Positions 19,676 through 29,769 of a stretch of 64,000 nt of DNA are shown piece by piece. The stretch is from positions 62,001 through 126,000 of the forward strand of contig CAYFPS010000008.1 of NCBI GenBank assembly GCA_964345075.1. Reading direction: 5' to 3'. Made by a program: the position numbers and the translations under genes. Each line of letters starts with the position of its first letter. Position 1 is the first letter of the stretch. The notes beneath the pieces are model-generated. The model searched no databases. It was given only the letters and a program-made list of their open reading frames with translations, and was not told where the DNA came from. Source of the stretch: CAYFPS01 sp964345075. Its GTDB lineage: Bacteria > CAIWAD01.

Positions 19676-20624
19676 GCAACTGCATCGTGCTGCAGATGAA
19701 GTTGGCTTCCAAGTAGAGTCCTTCGAGAAAGTTCTTCAATTGGTGGGCGTGCTCGATGCAATCTTCAAACATCCCTTTTTAATAAACCAGCTGGAACTGA
19801 AAGGAGGAACAGCTCTAAACCTGTTCACATTCGCTTTGCCTCGGCTGTCGGTGGATATTGACCTGAACTACACCGGCGCAGTTGATCGCCAGCTGATGAT
19901 TGAGGAGCGCCCAAAGGTGGATCAAGCCATTCAGGCCGTTTGCGATCGCCTGGAGCTGCAAGTACGACGCATGCCAAGTGAGCACGCAGGCGGCAAGTGC
20001 AGACTGACCTACGAACGAAGTGATGGCGGTAACGGAAATTTGGAGTTGGATCTCAACTTCATCCTTCGCGAAGGCTTCTGGCCCAGCCGCAGGGTGAATT
20101 CACCTGCACTCATGGGTATTGCCGCAGAAGCGATCCCCGTTCAAAACCTGCATGAGCTGGCCGGGGGGAAGCTGGCCGCGTTGTTTTCACGCAATGCCAG
20201 CAGGGATTTGTTCGATGCCGTCGGAATTCTCGAATCGCAGGACCTTGATTGGGCACGGTTGCGCTTTGCCTTTCTTGCATATGGTGGAATGAACCGCAAG
20301 GATTGGCGCGAGATTTCCATTTCGGATGTGCAGCTGGATCAGCAAGAAGCGGAGCGAAAGCTTCTTCCAATGCTTCGCCATGAGTTACGCCCTGCACGAC
20401 GAGAGCTGGGATCGTGGTGTGACCGGTTGCAGGATCGTTGACGTCAACTGCTTTCAGGCTTGTTTCCCTTTACGAGGGAAGAAAGTGAGTTCCTACGGTT
20501 GCTCAATGATCGAGGCGAACTTCATCCTGAGCTGATCTCAAAAGATGCTGATATGGCGGCGAAACTTGCTCGCCATCCGGCTCTGCTATGGAAGGCGCAA
20601 AACATGCAACGTGCCAGTAGTTAG
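19659..20624 (+). pseudogene. abiEii: AbiEii-like nucleotidyltransferase toxin, truncated by an in-frame TGA
   Basis: The frame opens at a TTG (19659) overlapping abiEi. It carries the nucleotidyltransferase signature LKGGTALNL and LSVDIDLNY (GG and DxD metal-binding residues), then LDLNFI and the conserved PVQNLHELAGGKLAALFSR and RDLFDA segment. A TGA at 20439-20441 ends the product at 260 residues, but the same frame continues with typical AbiEii C-terminal sequence (LLSGLFPFTREESEFLRLLN, then HPALLWKAQNM) to a TAG at 20622-20624. The intact protein would have 321 residues. The catalytic core is complete in the shortened form; whether it is active is unknown. Confidence 0.8.
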
Positions 20625-20633
20625 GACACCCAA

Positions 20634-23600
20634 ATGGCATTGAACCCCGTCGTCTACACCGAGAAAGTCCTGCGCAGCTTCCTGCGCTACCAGCTGACCG
20701 CCTACCCTTTCGCCGATGAGGACCTCTACCAGCAGATGCGCCGGCTGCTCTCGCTGGACGAAACGCGCCGCTCGCCACTTCTTAAAGGTCCCTTCGTCAG
20801 CCTCTCCCGCTCTTTTCGTCAAGGTGCCGCGGTTGATGCCCTGATTTCGGCGGGGGTCTTCCATCCGGGCATGCGGCAGCGCATCCCCTCCTACATCGAG
20901 CATGTCTACGGGCACCAGGAGGAAGCCATCCGCGCGATCCACGGTGGGAACACTACCCTGGTATCCACCGGGACGGGCTCGGGCAAGACGGAGTGTTTCC
21001 TCTACCCGATCGTGTCCACCTGCCTGCAGCTGAAGGAAGCGGGCGCCGATGCGGGTATCAGTGCCGTAATCGTCTACCCCATGAATGCCCTCGCCGAGGA
21101 CCAGTTGGGGCGCCTGCGGGAGCTGCTCGCCGGGACGGGCATCACTTTCGGCATGTACGTGGGCAAGACACCCGAGCAGGAGCGGGATGTCGCCGGCATC
21201 CGTCTGCCGTCAGGATCCACGCGGGAAGCCTATCTGGCCAAATTGGAGGCCGTACGCCGGGAAAAGCGCAGCGAAACGGTCTACCCCCCGGAAGAAGTGT
21301 GCTCCCGGCAGGCCATGCGTCGCCAGGGCGGACAGCCGCGCATTCTGCTCACCAACGTCAAACAGCTGGAACTGCTGCTGACCCGACAGCGGGACGTGGA
21401 ACTCTTTGAAGGAGCCCGGCTGGACTATCTGGTCTTTGACGAGGCCCACACCTTCACCGGAGCTCAGGGAGCTGAAACCTCCTGCCTGATTCGCCGGCTG
21501 CGCAATTACTGCGGCAAGGAGGCAAGTGAAACGGTCTGCGTTGCGACCTCCGCCACCATCCTTGATGTCGCCAATCCAAACGCTGCCCGGGATTTTGCCT
21601 CGCGCTTCTTCGGCGTGCCTGCCGAGGACGTGGCCACGGTGGCGGAATCCTACGAAAGAGATGATTGGCATAGCGAGCGACGTGTGCCTCCCCGCGCCCA
21701 GGCCAGCTATTCGAACCTGCTGCAGGAGTGCGTGACGGCCGTTGAACTGCCGGGCGAATCCGCCAGTTGCTGCGGGAGGTCTACGCCAGGCTTTCGGGAG
21801 AAGATCTCCCCACCGGGGATTGGATGGCGGCTCTTCACGAAGGCTTGAGCCGAAACGAGCTGGTTTATCAGCTGAGCGAGCTCTTGGCTAGGCCCCACTC
21901 TCTTGCCGACGTTCCCGCATTGCTGTCCCGGAAGATTGGGCGAGATGTCTGCGAGCAGGAGGTCCTGGCCTGGCTCACCCTTGGTGCGGCAGCCCGGCAG
22001 GACGGCAGACCCTTGCTCAGACCAGTGATTCATGGCTTCATTCGTGGCATCAGCGGGGCGGTGGTGAGCTTTCCTGAAGGCAATAGGCCTGAGCTTTGGC
22101 TTGCCGCCGAGGACGAAATTCGGGATCGGGAGGGCGGAGATCCCATGGCCCACCTTCCGGTGATGACCTGTACAACCTGTGGGCAGCACTACTTCACGAC
22201 TCACTTGAAGGACTTCGACTTCTCAAACAAGCGGCCAGAAGGCGGCGAGGCTGCAGGCGACACCCACTACTGGTCCGCACTTGACTTTACGCTGGGAGGC
22301 AAACGTGTGGTCCTGTCGAACAGGATCGTGGGCGAGAGCGACGACGATGGGATAGAAGACAACAATAAGACGGCACCGCTGTACTTGTGTCGGCATTGTG
22401 GCTCGGCCCATCCTGCCCAGCGCGGTAACTGTCTGCAGTGCGCATCCCCGGGTCCCCTGGTTGAGCTTCATGCCATTCGACAGAAAGAAGGTGAGAACGG
22501 AATCGGGCATCTTTCCAGCTGCATCTCCTGCGGGGCGACCGGCCGTGCCCATGGAACCCGCTACCGTGAGCCTGCCCGAGCCGTACGTGCCACGAACGTT
22601 GCGGACGTCCATGTGCTGGCTCAGGACATGGTTCACCATTCGGAGCGGCCACGGCTGCTGGTGTTCTGCGACAATCGTCAGGATGCGGCCTTCCAGGCTG
22701 GCTGGATGAAGGACCATGCCCGGCGCTTCCGCCTGCGAGCCCTGATGGCCAAGGCACTCGAGGACGGTGTGAAGACGATCGGGGACCTGACCCACGCCCT
22801 GGACGAAGAGTTGGAACAAGACGATGCCCTGTCAAGGGCGCTCGTGCCGGAAGTCTGGCAGGTTGTGCGCAGAGAGGGAGGCGGTGGTCGGCACGAAAAG
22901 GAAAGGCTGAAATACCTCCGTATCCAGGTGTTGCGCGAAGTGACGGTCTCTGCGAAGCAGGCACTCGGACTTGAGCCCTGGGGACGCATGAAGGTGCAGT
23001 ACGAAGGCCTCAATCCGTCCATGTCGTGGATCGAGGAACACGCCGTTGCCCTTGGCCTGGAGCAGGATGTCCTGTGCGAAGGTGTTGCCGCCGTGCTGGA
23101 CTACTTCCGCCGGAGCCGCGTGCTCTACGACCCTGAGCTGAAGATGTTCAGTCGTTACTGGCAGGACGGTGAACTGGAAATCCAACAGGGCTACATGCCC
23201 AATTTGGGTGGGCCGGTCGGAACCAAGCTGCGGCGGGAAGGCGAAGAAACGTCCAATCAGGTCAAGCAGTGGTTGAGCGATCGTGGTGCCACACCCCTGA
23301 AGCAGATCGCGAAGAAGTGGGGCCTTGCGCAGGAAGATGTAGAACCCTTCCTGGAATCACTCTTCGAGTTTCTGCGGGACGAGGGTTTTCTCGTGCCTGT
23401 GACCCTGACAGGTGCCAAGGGCCGCGCCCTTCCCAAAGTCAGCGGTGTCTACCAGGTCAATGCGGACAAGCTGCGTCTTGCTTCCAACAGGAAATCCACA
23501 CGCGAGACGCCAAAGCATGCCTGCATGGCTTGGCGCTGCACGGGCGAGCAGGAGTTTGTGACAGAAGATCCGGACAACTACGACCTCCAGCTCCTTGACG

Positions 23601-26017
23601 GTGCCTATTCCATGTTGCGCCCTGAGGAGCACACGGCGATGGTGCCGCATGATGATCGGGAGCGTCTGGAAAACCTGTTCAAGGGCCAATCCGAAGCTGT
23701 CAACTGCTTTGTTTGTACACCTACACTGGAAATGGGTGTCGACATCGGGCAGCTGGACGCCATCCTGATGCGGAATGTTCCTCCACTTCCGGCCAACTAC
23801 TGGCAGCGGGCTGGACGGGCGGGCCGCAGGCATCGCATGGCGTTGGACATTACTTATTGCCGTCCCGTTTCCCATGACCGGGCCTACTTCGCCGAACCGT
23901 TGAAACTGCTGACGGGCCGAATCGATCCTCCTTCGTTCAACCTGCGCAACCCCTTGATGGTGGCCAAGCATGTCCATGCAACGGTCATTACTCGACTCCA
24001 CCAGTTGTCACGTGATCCGAACCTTCCCCTGGAAGAGCGTGAGCGCCTTCATATGGGGCTGGAGACCTACTTCCCACCGACAATCAAGAACTACCTGTTC
24101 GAAGGCCGGAATGTGCGCAAGGACCCACTGGACATGTCTGATCTGGAAGAGTTGATCTCGATCTACCGTGACAACCTGATCGAATATGTGGACGGGGCAT
24201 TCTCGCAGGGATGGCCTGAGGACTCGGCCGATGCCGCGTCACGTCCGTCGATCGAGCAACATGTGGATGCCTTCGCCGAAAACCTGAACCAAGTCATCGA
24301 CAGATTGCGCAAACGGCTGGCCTGGGCCATGGATCAACTTCGACGCCTCGGCCACATTCGAGACGAGCAAGGCGATCTGGAGCCCTCGGATGATGCCCTG
24401 TTCAAGCGCTGCGACCGCCTGGTTAAACGGCTGAAAGGCACGGCCAGGAAATCTCGTCGTGAAGCGGAGGGCTACGACGACAGTAACACCATGGGTGTTC
24501 TTGCCGCGGAAGGATTCCTGCCCGGATATGGGCTGGAGTCTGGGTCAGTGCTGGGAGTGGCGACAATTCCCTTTTGGAAGACTGGAGCCAGGGATTTCTC
24601 CCTACCTCGGCCGGCAAGTGTTGCACTGCGCGAGTATGTGCCAGGCAACTTGATCTACGCCAATGCGAACAAGTTCGTGGCGCGCAGCTTTCATCGCGAT
24701 GTGGATGAAAGCCGAATCGAGATGCCCTACTTCGAGGTTTCCGTCGAGAGCCTGGCCATTCAAGAGACCGACGGGAAAGGAGACATGGGGGCACCTGGAT
24801 CAAGGGAACTCCAGTCCATTGCGGTGTGTGACGTGGAACTGGCTCACCAATCCCATATCTCGGATGAGGAGGAACTGCGCTTCCAGCTCCCCGTTACGGT
24901 TTGCGGTGTGGAGAAGAAGCAGCACGAAGGTGGGCAAGCCTACTCATGGAAGTCGCAGGAAGTGCATCACCGACGGGGGCTGAAGCTGCGCATGGTCAAT
25001 GTCGGAGCTGCCACGGCTATCGAGCGTCGTGACACACTTGGCTACCCGATCTGCACGGTGTGTGGCCAAAGCGTCTCTCCGCTGTCCTCCCAGAAGCAGC
25101 TTGACCACTTCCGCCAACAGCATGCCGAGCGGTGTGGGGAAGCCCCAGGAATGGTCGGCTTCTATGCGGACATTGTCGCGGACGCGCTCTCCCTGAAGGG
25201 CTTGCCGGACCGCAAGACGGCCTACAGCGTGATGGAAACTCTGAGGTTCGCGGCAGCCCGCGTCCTGGACATGCACGTGGACGACCTGCAACTGCTCGTC
25301 ATCGGATTCATCGGTCGTGAGGACTGCGACGCCCTGCTCTGGGATCCCATGCCCGGGGGATCCGGACTGCTGGAACAGCTCATCGAACGCTGGGGAGAGG
25401 TCGTGCCGATCGCGAAGGAGATCGTGAGCGCCTGCCCATCCAATTGTGATACTTCATGCGTGGATTGTCTCCAGACCTTCCGCAACGGCTTCTACCACAA
25501 ATATCTGGACCGGCATTGTGCCCTGGAACAGCTTGATGCGTGGGGCAGCGACCTGGTCCCCGGGCACGAGATTCCGCCCCTGCGCCCTGAAGGTGGGTCT
25601 GCCCTTGGAGGCCAGCCCGTGAACAATCCTGAGACTCGATTGAAGGAGTTGCTGCTTGCCGCTGGCTTCGGAGAAGGCATTCGCGGCGAGCAAATCAGGA
25701 TGGGGCATGGCTGGGGGACGACGACACCTGATATCATCTTCCGGGCCGCGCATCACGATGCGGATGAGGGCGTCTGTATTTATTTGGATGGCCTGTCGGA
25801 AGGGCTTCACGGCCACCCAGGAGTTGTGCAGAAGGATCGAAGTATCCGGGAATGGCTCCGCAACAACGATTATGAAGTGATCGAGATTGCGGCCAATGAG
25901 CTGACGGACAAGGAGGCAATGAAGCGGTACTTCAAGAGGGTCGCCGGTCACCTACGGGAGGATGCGATAAAGAGAAAGATCAAGACGGATGAAGCATGGT
26001 GGGTAGATCTTCCGTGA
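20634..26017 (+). CDS. Giant helicase with DUF1998 and possible C-terminal nuclease domain (DruE-like or fused DrmA-DrmB-like; one apparent frameshift)
   Basis: With one base restored near the CC at 21760-21761, this is a protein of about 1,794 residues. Walker A is STGTGSGKTE (Lys118), the DEAH box is at 269-272 (FDEAHTF) and SATI follows. A cysteine-rich insert (CTTCG, CRHCG, CLQC, CISCG; residues about 510-640) probably binds zinc. Helicase motifs V/VI are LEMGVDIGQLD and YWQRAGRAGR. A DUF1998 region ends in the CPSNCDTSCVDCLQTF cysteine cluster (about 1600-1617). The last 120 residues (TPDIIF, then VCIYLDG, KDRSIREWL, YEVIEI) resemble a Vsr/PD-(D/E)xK nuclease fold; this is inference. Size and architecture match Druantia DruE, or a single-chain version of DISARM DrmA plus DrmB. 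It probably acts on invading DNA. Confidence 0.75.
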
Positions 26018-26282
26018 TACACTTGAAGAATCGAAGAACTCAAAGGAGCTGACCAAGATCAGGGATGATGCATTTCTGATTCCGAAGAGGATAGACGATT
26101 AGCAAGAAGTGCACCAGAAGCCCCGCCTTCACCGGACTCCACGCTCCAAGGGCATTTCCGTTTTCGCCCGTTGACCTGCAATGTGACTTGAATGCATCAC
26201 ACCCATGGCAGCCACTTCGATTGCCTGCTTTTTCATCCCGGATTTCCATTTGAGGTGTAGCACGAGCGTAGCACGAAAAACG
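26018..26282. other. Spacer between the defence island and tRNA-Arg
   Basis: About 265 bp with no gene I can support. It starts with a GTGATACA octamer overlapping the helicase stop (26014-26021). A direct repeat GTAGCACGA occurs twice at 26258-26277. No integrase remnant or attachment-site repeat is recognisable. Confidence 0.4.
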
Positions 26283-26313
26283 AAAAAGGGCCTCGCCTTT
26301 CAGCGAAGCCCTT
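26283..26313 (-). terminator. Rho-independent terminator after tRNA-Arg
   Basis: On the minus strand the stem AAGGGCTTCGC pairs with GCGAGGCCCTT (one G-U pair) around a 6-nt loop and is followed by TTTTT. It lies 10 bases past the tRNA 3' end. Confidence 0.85.
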
Positions 26314-26323
26314 GATACTCAAG

Positions 26324-26397
<74 letters not shown>

Positions 26398-26733
26398 GAT
26401 TTGATCGTCTGTGGCGGACCACAACCGAACAAGACACCCAATATAAAAGCCCCTTCAGGCAAAGTCAATTGCAACAGCAAAAAATCCGCGAAGCCGCCGC
26501 CCTTCACAAAAGAGATTCTTTTTCCTAATCATAGCTGAATAGTTGCCTTTTAGCTTTGAGAATGTGATCGTAGTGGCATTGAGTGTGCTCAAGCCGCTTG
26601 ACATGCCCTGAAATCTGGAGACAACGACATTTAGAACCTAGGTTGTTTGCCGCGTAAAGCGCTGGCCACTTGTGCCCGGCTGCCGCTCTATAAGGCGAGC
26701 GAAACGTTTTCCACGAAAGAAGGAGTCATCCTC
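26398..26733 (+). promoter_or_regulatory. Leader of a probably highly expressed secreted protein
   Basis: No gene seen. A weak sigma-54-like match, TGGCATTGAGTGTGCT (26574-26589), has the correct GG-N10-GC spacing but a T-to-G change in the -12 box, so it is only a candidate. The start codon at 26734 is preceded by AAGAAGGAG, a good ribosome-binding site. Confidence 0.3.
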
Positions 26734-28515
26734 ATGCGCAATCGAATTCTGTTGATCGGTCTGGCCGGACTGGTGGGACAGGCTTTCGCTGGCGGTGTAT
26801 TCTTCAGTGAGTACATCGAAGGTTCCAGCAACAACAAGGCGCTGGAAATCTACAACGGTACGGACGCCGCCATCAACATGGCCGACTACGCGACCTGGCG
26901 TATCAGCAACGGTGGTGACTGGGCCGAAGGCCAGACCAATGCCGTTAACTTTGATCCCGCCATGCCCGAACTGCTGACCGACCTGATCGTCGAGCCCGGC
27001 GAGACCTTCATCATCGCCAACAGCAGCTGGAACATGGTCGATTTTCCCATCAGCGTTGATGTGCTGGGCACCAGCGCCTGCTGGTACAACGGTGACGATG
27101 CCATGGGTCTGGCCGTAACGGCTGACGGTGGCGCCACCTGGACGCTGATCGACGCCATTGGCGAAGAAGGTGCGGATCCGGGTTCCTACTGGCCGCTTGG
27201 TGATGGTGGCACGACCGCCAACATGACCATCGTCCGTAATCTGACCGTCTGCCAGGGTACGACTGACTGGGCCGTGGGTGCCAATCAGTGGACATCCTAT
27301 CCAATTGATACGATTACCTACCTCGGCAGCCACACGGTGGACTGTGCCGGCAATCAGCCGCCCTACATCACCAGTGTGGACTTCACGCCTTCCGCCACGC
27401 CCGTTGCTCCCGGTGCCATGCTGACTTTCAGCGTTTTGGCCTCCGATGATGACGGCACCGTGACTGGCGTTGTGATGAATTACGGTACCGATGCCGGCAA
27501 CTTGAGCAGCCAGGAGGTTCTGGTTGACTTCGCTGGCGGTGTGTTCGGCACGATGGTGCCCATCATGGCCCCCGCTGCTTGCGAGACGCTGTATTACGAA
27601 TTCGTCGCCACCGACGATGCCGGTGATACGGGCAGCAGCGTTGGCAGCCTGGCCGTCGAGTGCAGTGCTTCTATCTATGAAATCCAGGGCCAGCAGGCTG
27701 ACAGCCCCTTCGTGGGCGGCACCGTTGGAACCAGTGGTATCATCACCGCCGTGGCCTACAATGGTTTCTACCTGCAGGATGGCGATGGCGCCTGGAATGG
27801 TATCTGGGTTTATGCCGGTACGGGCAACACCACTGGCTTCGCCGCTGGTGACGCCGTTGACTGCTTTGGCAGCGTTGTCGAGTACTACAACCTGACCGAG
27901 CTTGATGTGACCGGTGGTAGCGTGACCGTGACCTCCACGGGCAACGCCCTTCCGACCCCTGTCGCCCTTTCGACGTCTGCCGTCAATGACGAAGCCTATG
28001 AAGGCGTGCTTGTGAGCATCTCCGACGCCTTTGCCGGTGCCACCCCCGGTTACGGTGAGTACCCGATGGACGACGGCAGCGGCGTGGTTGTCATGGACGA
28101 CCAGATTGTCGCCTACGACTTCCCCATCGAAGAAGGTGAGTGCTACAATGTGACGGGTCCGGTCAACTACAGCTTCGGCGCTTACAAGATCAGCCCCGAT
28201 ACCGGTGGTGTGGTTCCCTGTGGTGGCTTCGTTGACGCCAACGAGCTGGTTCACGCTTTCGAGCTTGGCCAGGCCTACCCGAACCCCTTCAACCCGACCA
28301 CGACGATCAACTTCAGCCTCGACATGACGGCTGAGGCTCGTCTGAGCGTGTACAATCTGGCCGGTCAGGAAGTGGCCGTGCTGGCCCAGGGCATGTTGGA
28401 TGCCGGTCGCCATCAGGTGACCTTCGACGCTTCCAGCCTGTCCAGCGGCATGTACATCTACCGTCTGGAAAGCGAAGGACGCAACCTCGCCGGTCGCATG
28501 ATGCTGATCAAGTAA
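26734..28515 (+). CDS. Secreted lamin-tail-domain protein with type IX-like sorting domain
   Basis: ATG 26734 is chosen because it follows a strong AAGGAG site and opens a signal peptide (MRNRILLIGLAGLVGQAFA). The mature protein begins GGVFFSEYIEGSSNNKALEI, the start of a lamin-tail (LTD) domain, common in extracellular nucleases of environmental bacteria. A second repeat region (about residues 340-500; YEIQGQQADSPFVGGTVGTS, then FYLQDGDG) resembles the OB-fold segment found with endonuclease/exonuclease/phosphatase proteins, but no catalytic nuclease core is present. It ends in AYPNPFNPTTTINFSL to RMMLIK, a sorting domain. Uniform C- and T-ending codons suggest high expression. A DNA-related surface role is possible but not shown. 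Confidence 0.8.
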   Translation: MRNRILLIGLAGLVGQAFAGGVFFSEYIEGSSNNKALEIYNGTDAAINMADYATWRISNGGDWAEGQTNAVNFDPAMPELLTDLIVEPGETFIIANSSWNMVDFPISVDVLGTSACWYNGDDAMGLAVTADGGATWTLIDAIGEEGADPGSYWPLGDGGTTANMTIVRNLTVCQGTTDWAVGANQWTSYPIDTITYLGSHTVDCAGNQPPYITSVDFTPSATPVAPGAMLTFSVLASDDDGTVTGVVMNYGTDAGNLSSQEVLVDFAGGVFGTMVPIMAPAACETLYYEFVATDDAGDTGSSVGSLAVECSASIYEIQGQQADSPFVGGTVGTSGIITAVAYNGFYLQDGDGAWNGIWVYAGTGNTTGFAAGDAVDCFGSVVEYYNLTELDVTGGSVTVTSTGNALPTPVALSTSAVNDEAYEGVLVSISDAFAGATPGYGEYPMDDGSGVVVMDDQIVAYDFPIEEGECYNVTGPVNYSFGAYKISPDTGGVVPCGGFVDANELVHAFELGQAYPNPFNPTTTINFSLDMTAEARLSVYNLAGQEVAVLAQGMLDAGRHQVTFDASSLSSGMYIYRLESEGRNLAGRMMLIK

Positions 28516-28538
28516 GATCAGGTGACACTGATTTCAAG

Positions 28539-28569
28539 CCCCGCTTGCCTTTGGCGAGCGGGGTTTTTT
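28539..28569 (+). terminator. Rho-independent terminator
   Basis: A perfect 11-bp stem CCCCGCTTGCC/GGCGAGCGGGG with loop TTT, then six T. It separates the secreted protein gene from the antiporter pair and excludes earlier start codons for the first antiporter. Confidence 0.92.
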
Positions 28570-28581
28570 CTATCTTGCGGC

Positions 28582-29769
28582 ATGCATTCCGTCTACGCGC
28601 TATTGCTTGTCGCCACCCTCGTCCTTCTGCTGGGAAGGGTGAATTTCCATCCGGACCGCTGGCCACTGTGGGTTCAGGTGCTGTTCCAGTCCGGCATGAT
28701 CTACATGCTGCTGGGGCCGGCCATCGGTCCCGCCGGCCTGGGCTTGATGCAGGCCGAATCCTTCAGCCTGCTTGATCCCCTGCTTAACCTGCTGATGGCC
28801 TGGGTCGGGCTGGTCTTTGGCCTTCAGCTAAGCCTGAAGGATCTCAAGCGCATTCAGCGGGCGGACTGGCAGCTTTCCATTCTGCAATATCTGCTGGCTG
28901 TTCTGGCCTGCCTGTTGCCTGCCCTGCTCTTGTTTCAGCTGCAGCCTGATCTTTCACCCCGGGCGCCTTTCGTGCTGGCGCTTGCGGCCGGAACCAGCAG
29001 CGCGACCGTGATCGCGATCATCCTGCAGGACCTTGGACTGGTCCGGGAGAAATCGGCCCGCAGCGCGCTGATGAATGCCAATCTGGACAATCTCTATGCC
29101 CTGATTGCGCTGATTCTGCTGGGGGTCCTGGCCGCCCATTCTCATCCCCTGACTTCGCGCCTGCCCCTGCCGGTGGCGCTGGCCTCGCCGATTCTGCTTT
29201 CCATGCTCATGGCCTGGACCTTTCATTACTTCCTGAGGCGCGGCGTCAAGGAAAGCCAGTTTGCCCTGCTGCTGGCCGGCCTGATCACCTTCGCTGGGGG
29301 CTTGAGTGCGCTGATGGACTTGAGTCCGCTGGCCATGGGCCTGATGATCGGCTTCTGGCTGGCCAATCAATCCCGCGAAGCCCATCATCTTTACAGCTTC
29401 ATGGTCGCCCACGAAAAGCCGGTCTTTCTCGGCTTGATTCTGATGGCCGGTCTCTTCTGGCAGCCTGGCCTGCTTGGTGGCTGGACGGCCCTGTTGCTGC
29501 TGCCTCTGTTGCTGTTTCGGTTGCTGGCCAAGCGTTATGGCTGGCTGCTGGCTGGTAAGTTCAATGCGAATGGCAGTGAAGGTGCCCGCACCCTGCGCTG
29601 GTTGATGCTGCCGATGGGCGGGCTTCCGCTGGCCATGGCCTTAAGCGAGCTGCAGCTTCATCCGGAAAGCAGTGGCCCGCTGGTGCTGGGCCTGATCGCA
29701 CCCTTTGTGCTGGTGAATGTGCTCTTAAGCGCCTGGCTGGGCGCGCGCAGGACGGAGGAGCGTTCATGA
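28582..29769 (+). CDS. Cation:proton antiporter-like membrane protein (CPA2-type), first of two
   Basis: The start is ATG 28582, the first after the upstream terminator. The protein has 395 residues and about 11-12 hydrophobic helices. Segments such as FVLALAAGTSSATVIAIILQDLG and MNANLDNLYALIALILLG resemble the discontinuous helices of NhaP/KefB-type exchangers. It overlaps the next gene by four bases (ATGA), and that gene is a clearer member of the same family, so the two may form a heteromeric complex. No TrkA-N (RCK) domain is present. Ion specificity unknown. Confidence 0.7.
   Translation: MHSVYALLLVATLVLLLGRVNFHPDRWPLWVQVLFQSGMIYMLLGPAIGPAGLGLMQAESFSLLDPLLNLLMAWVGLVFGLQLSLKDLKRIQRADWQLSILQYLLAVLACLLPALLLFQLQPDLSPRAPFVLALAAGTSSATVIAIILQDLGLVREKSARSALMNANLDNLYALIALILLGVLAAHSHPLTSRLPLPVALASPILLSMLMAWTFHYFLRRGVKESQFALLLAGLITFAGGLSALMDLSPLAMGLMIGFWLANQSREAHHLYSFMVAHEKPVFLGLILMAGLFWQPGLLGGWTALLLLPLLLFRLLAKRYGWLLAGKFNANGSEGARTLRWLMLPMGGLPLAMALSELQLHPESSGPLVLGLIAPFVLVNVLLSAWLGARRTEERS

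Noticed and set aside
17928..20441. TGA as a sense codon (Gly, Trp or selenocysteine) because of in-frame TGA in drmMI and abiEii
   Set aside because: Many intact genes here end in TGA with ATGA overlaps (fabD, fabF, rnc, atpF, atpH, atpD), so TGA is a stop in this organism; no selenocysteine context is seen.
26040..26249. Integrase or phage remnant between the defence island and tRNA-Arg
   Set aside because: No integrase motif (Arg-His-Arg-Tyr set) can be read in any frame, and no attachment repeat was found on the left side.
26574..26589. Sigma-54 promoter for the lamin-tail protein gene
   Set aside because: Spacing fits but the -12 box reads GTGCT instead of TTGCA; kept only as a weak candidate in the leader entry.
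26638..28413. Long antisense open frame opposite the lamin-tail protein gene
   Set aside because: It mirrors the strongly biased codon use of the real gene, has no signal, family motif or ribosome-binding site, and the sense protein has clear domains.
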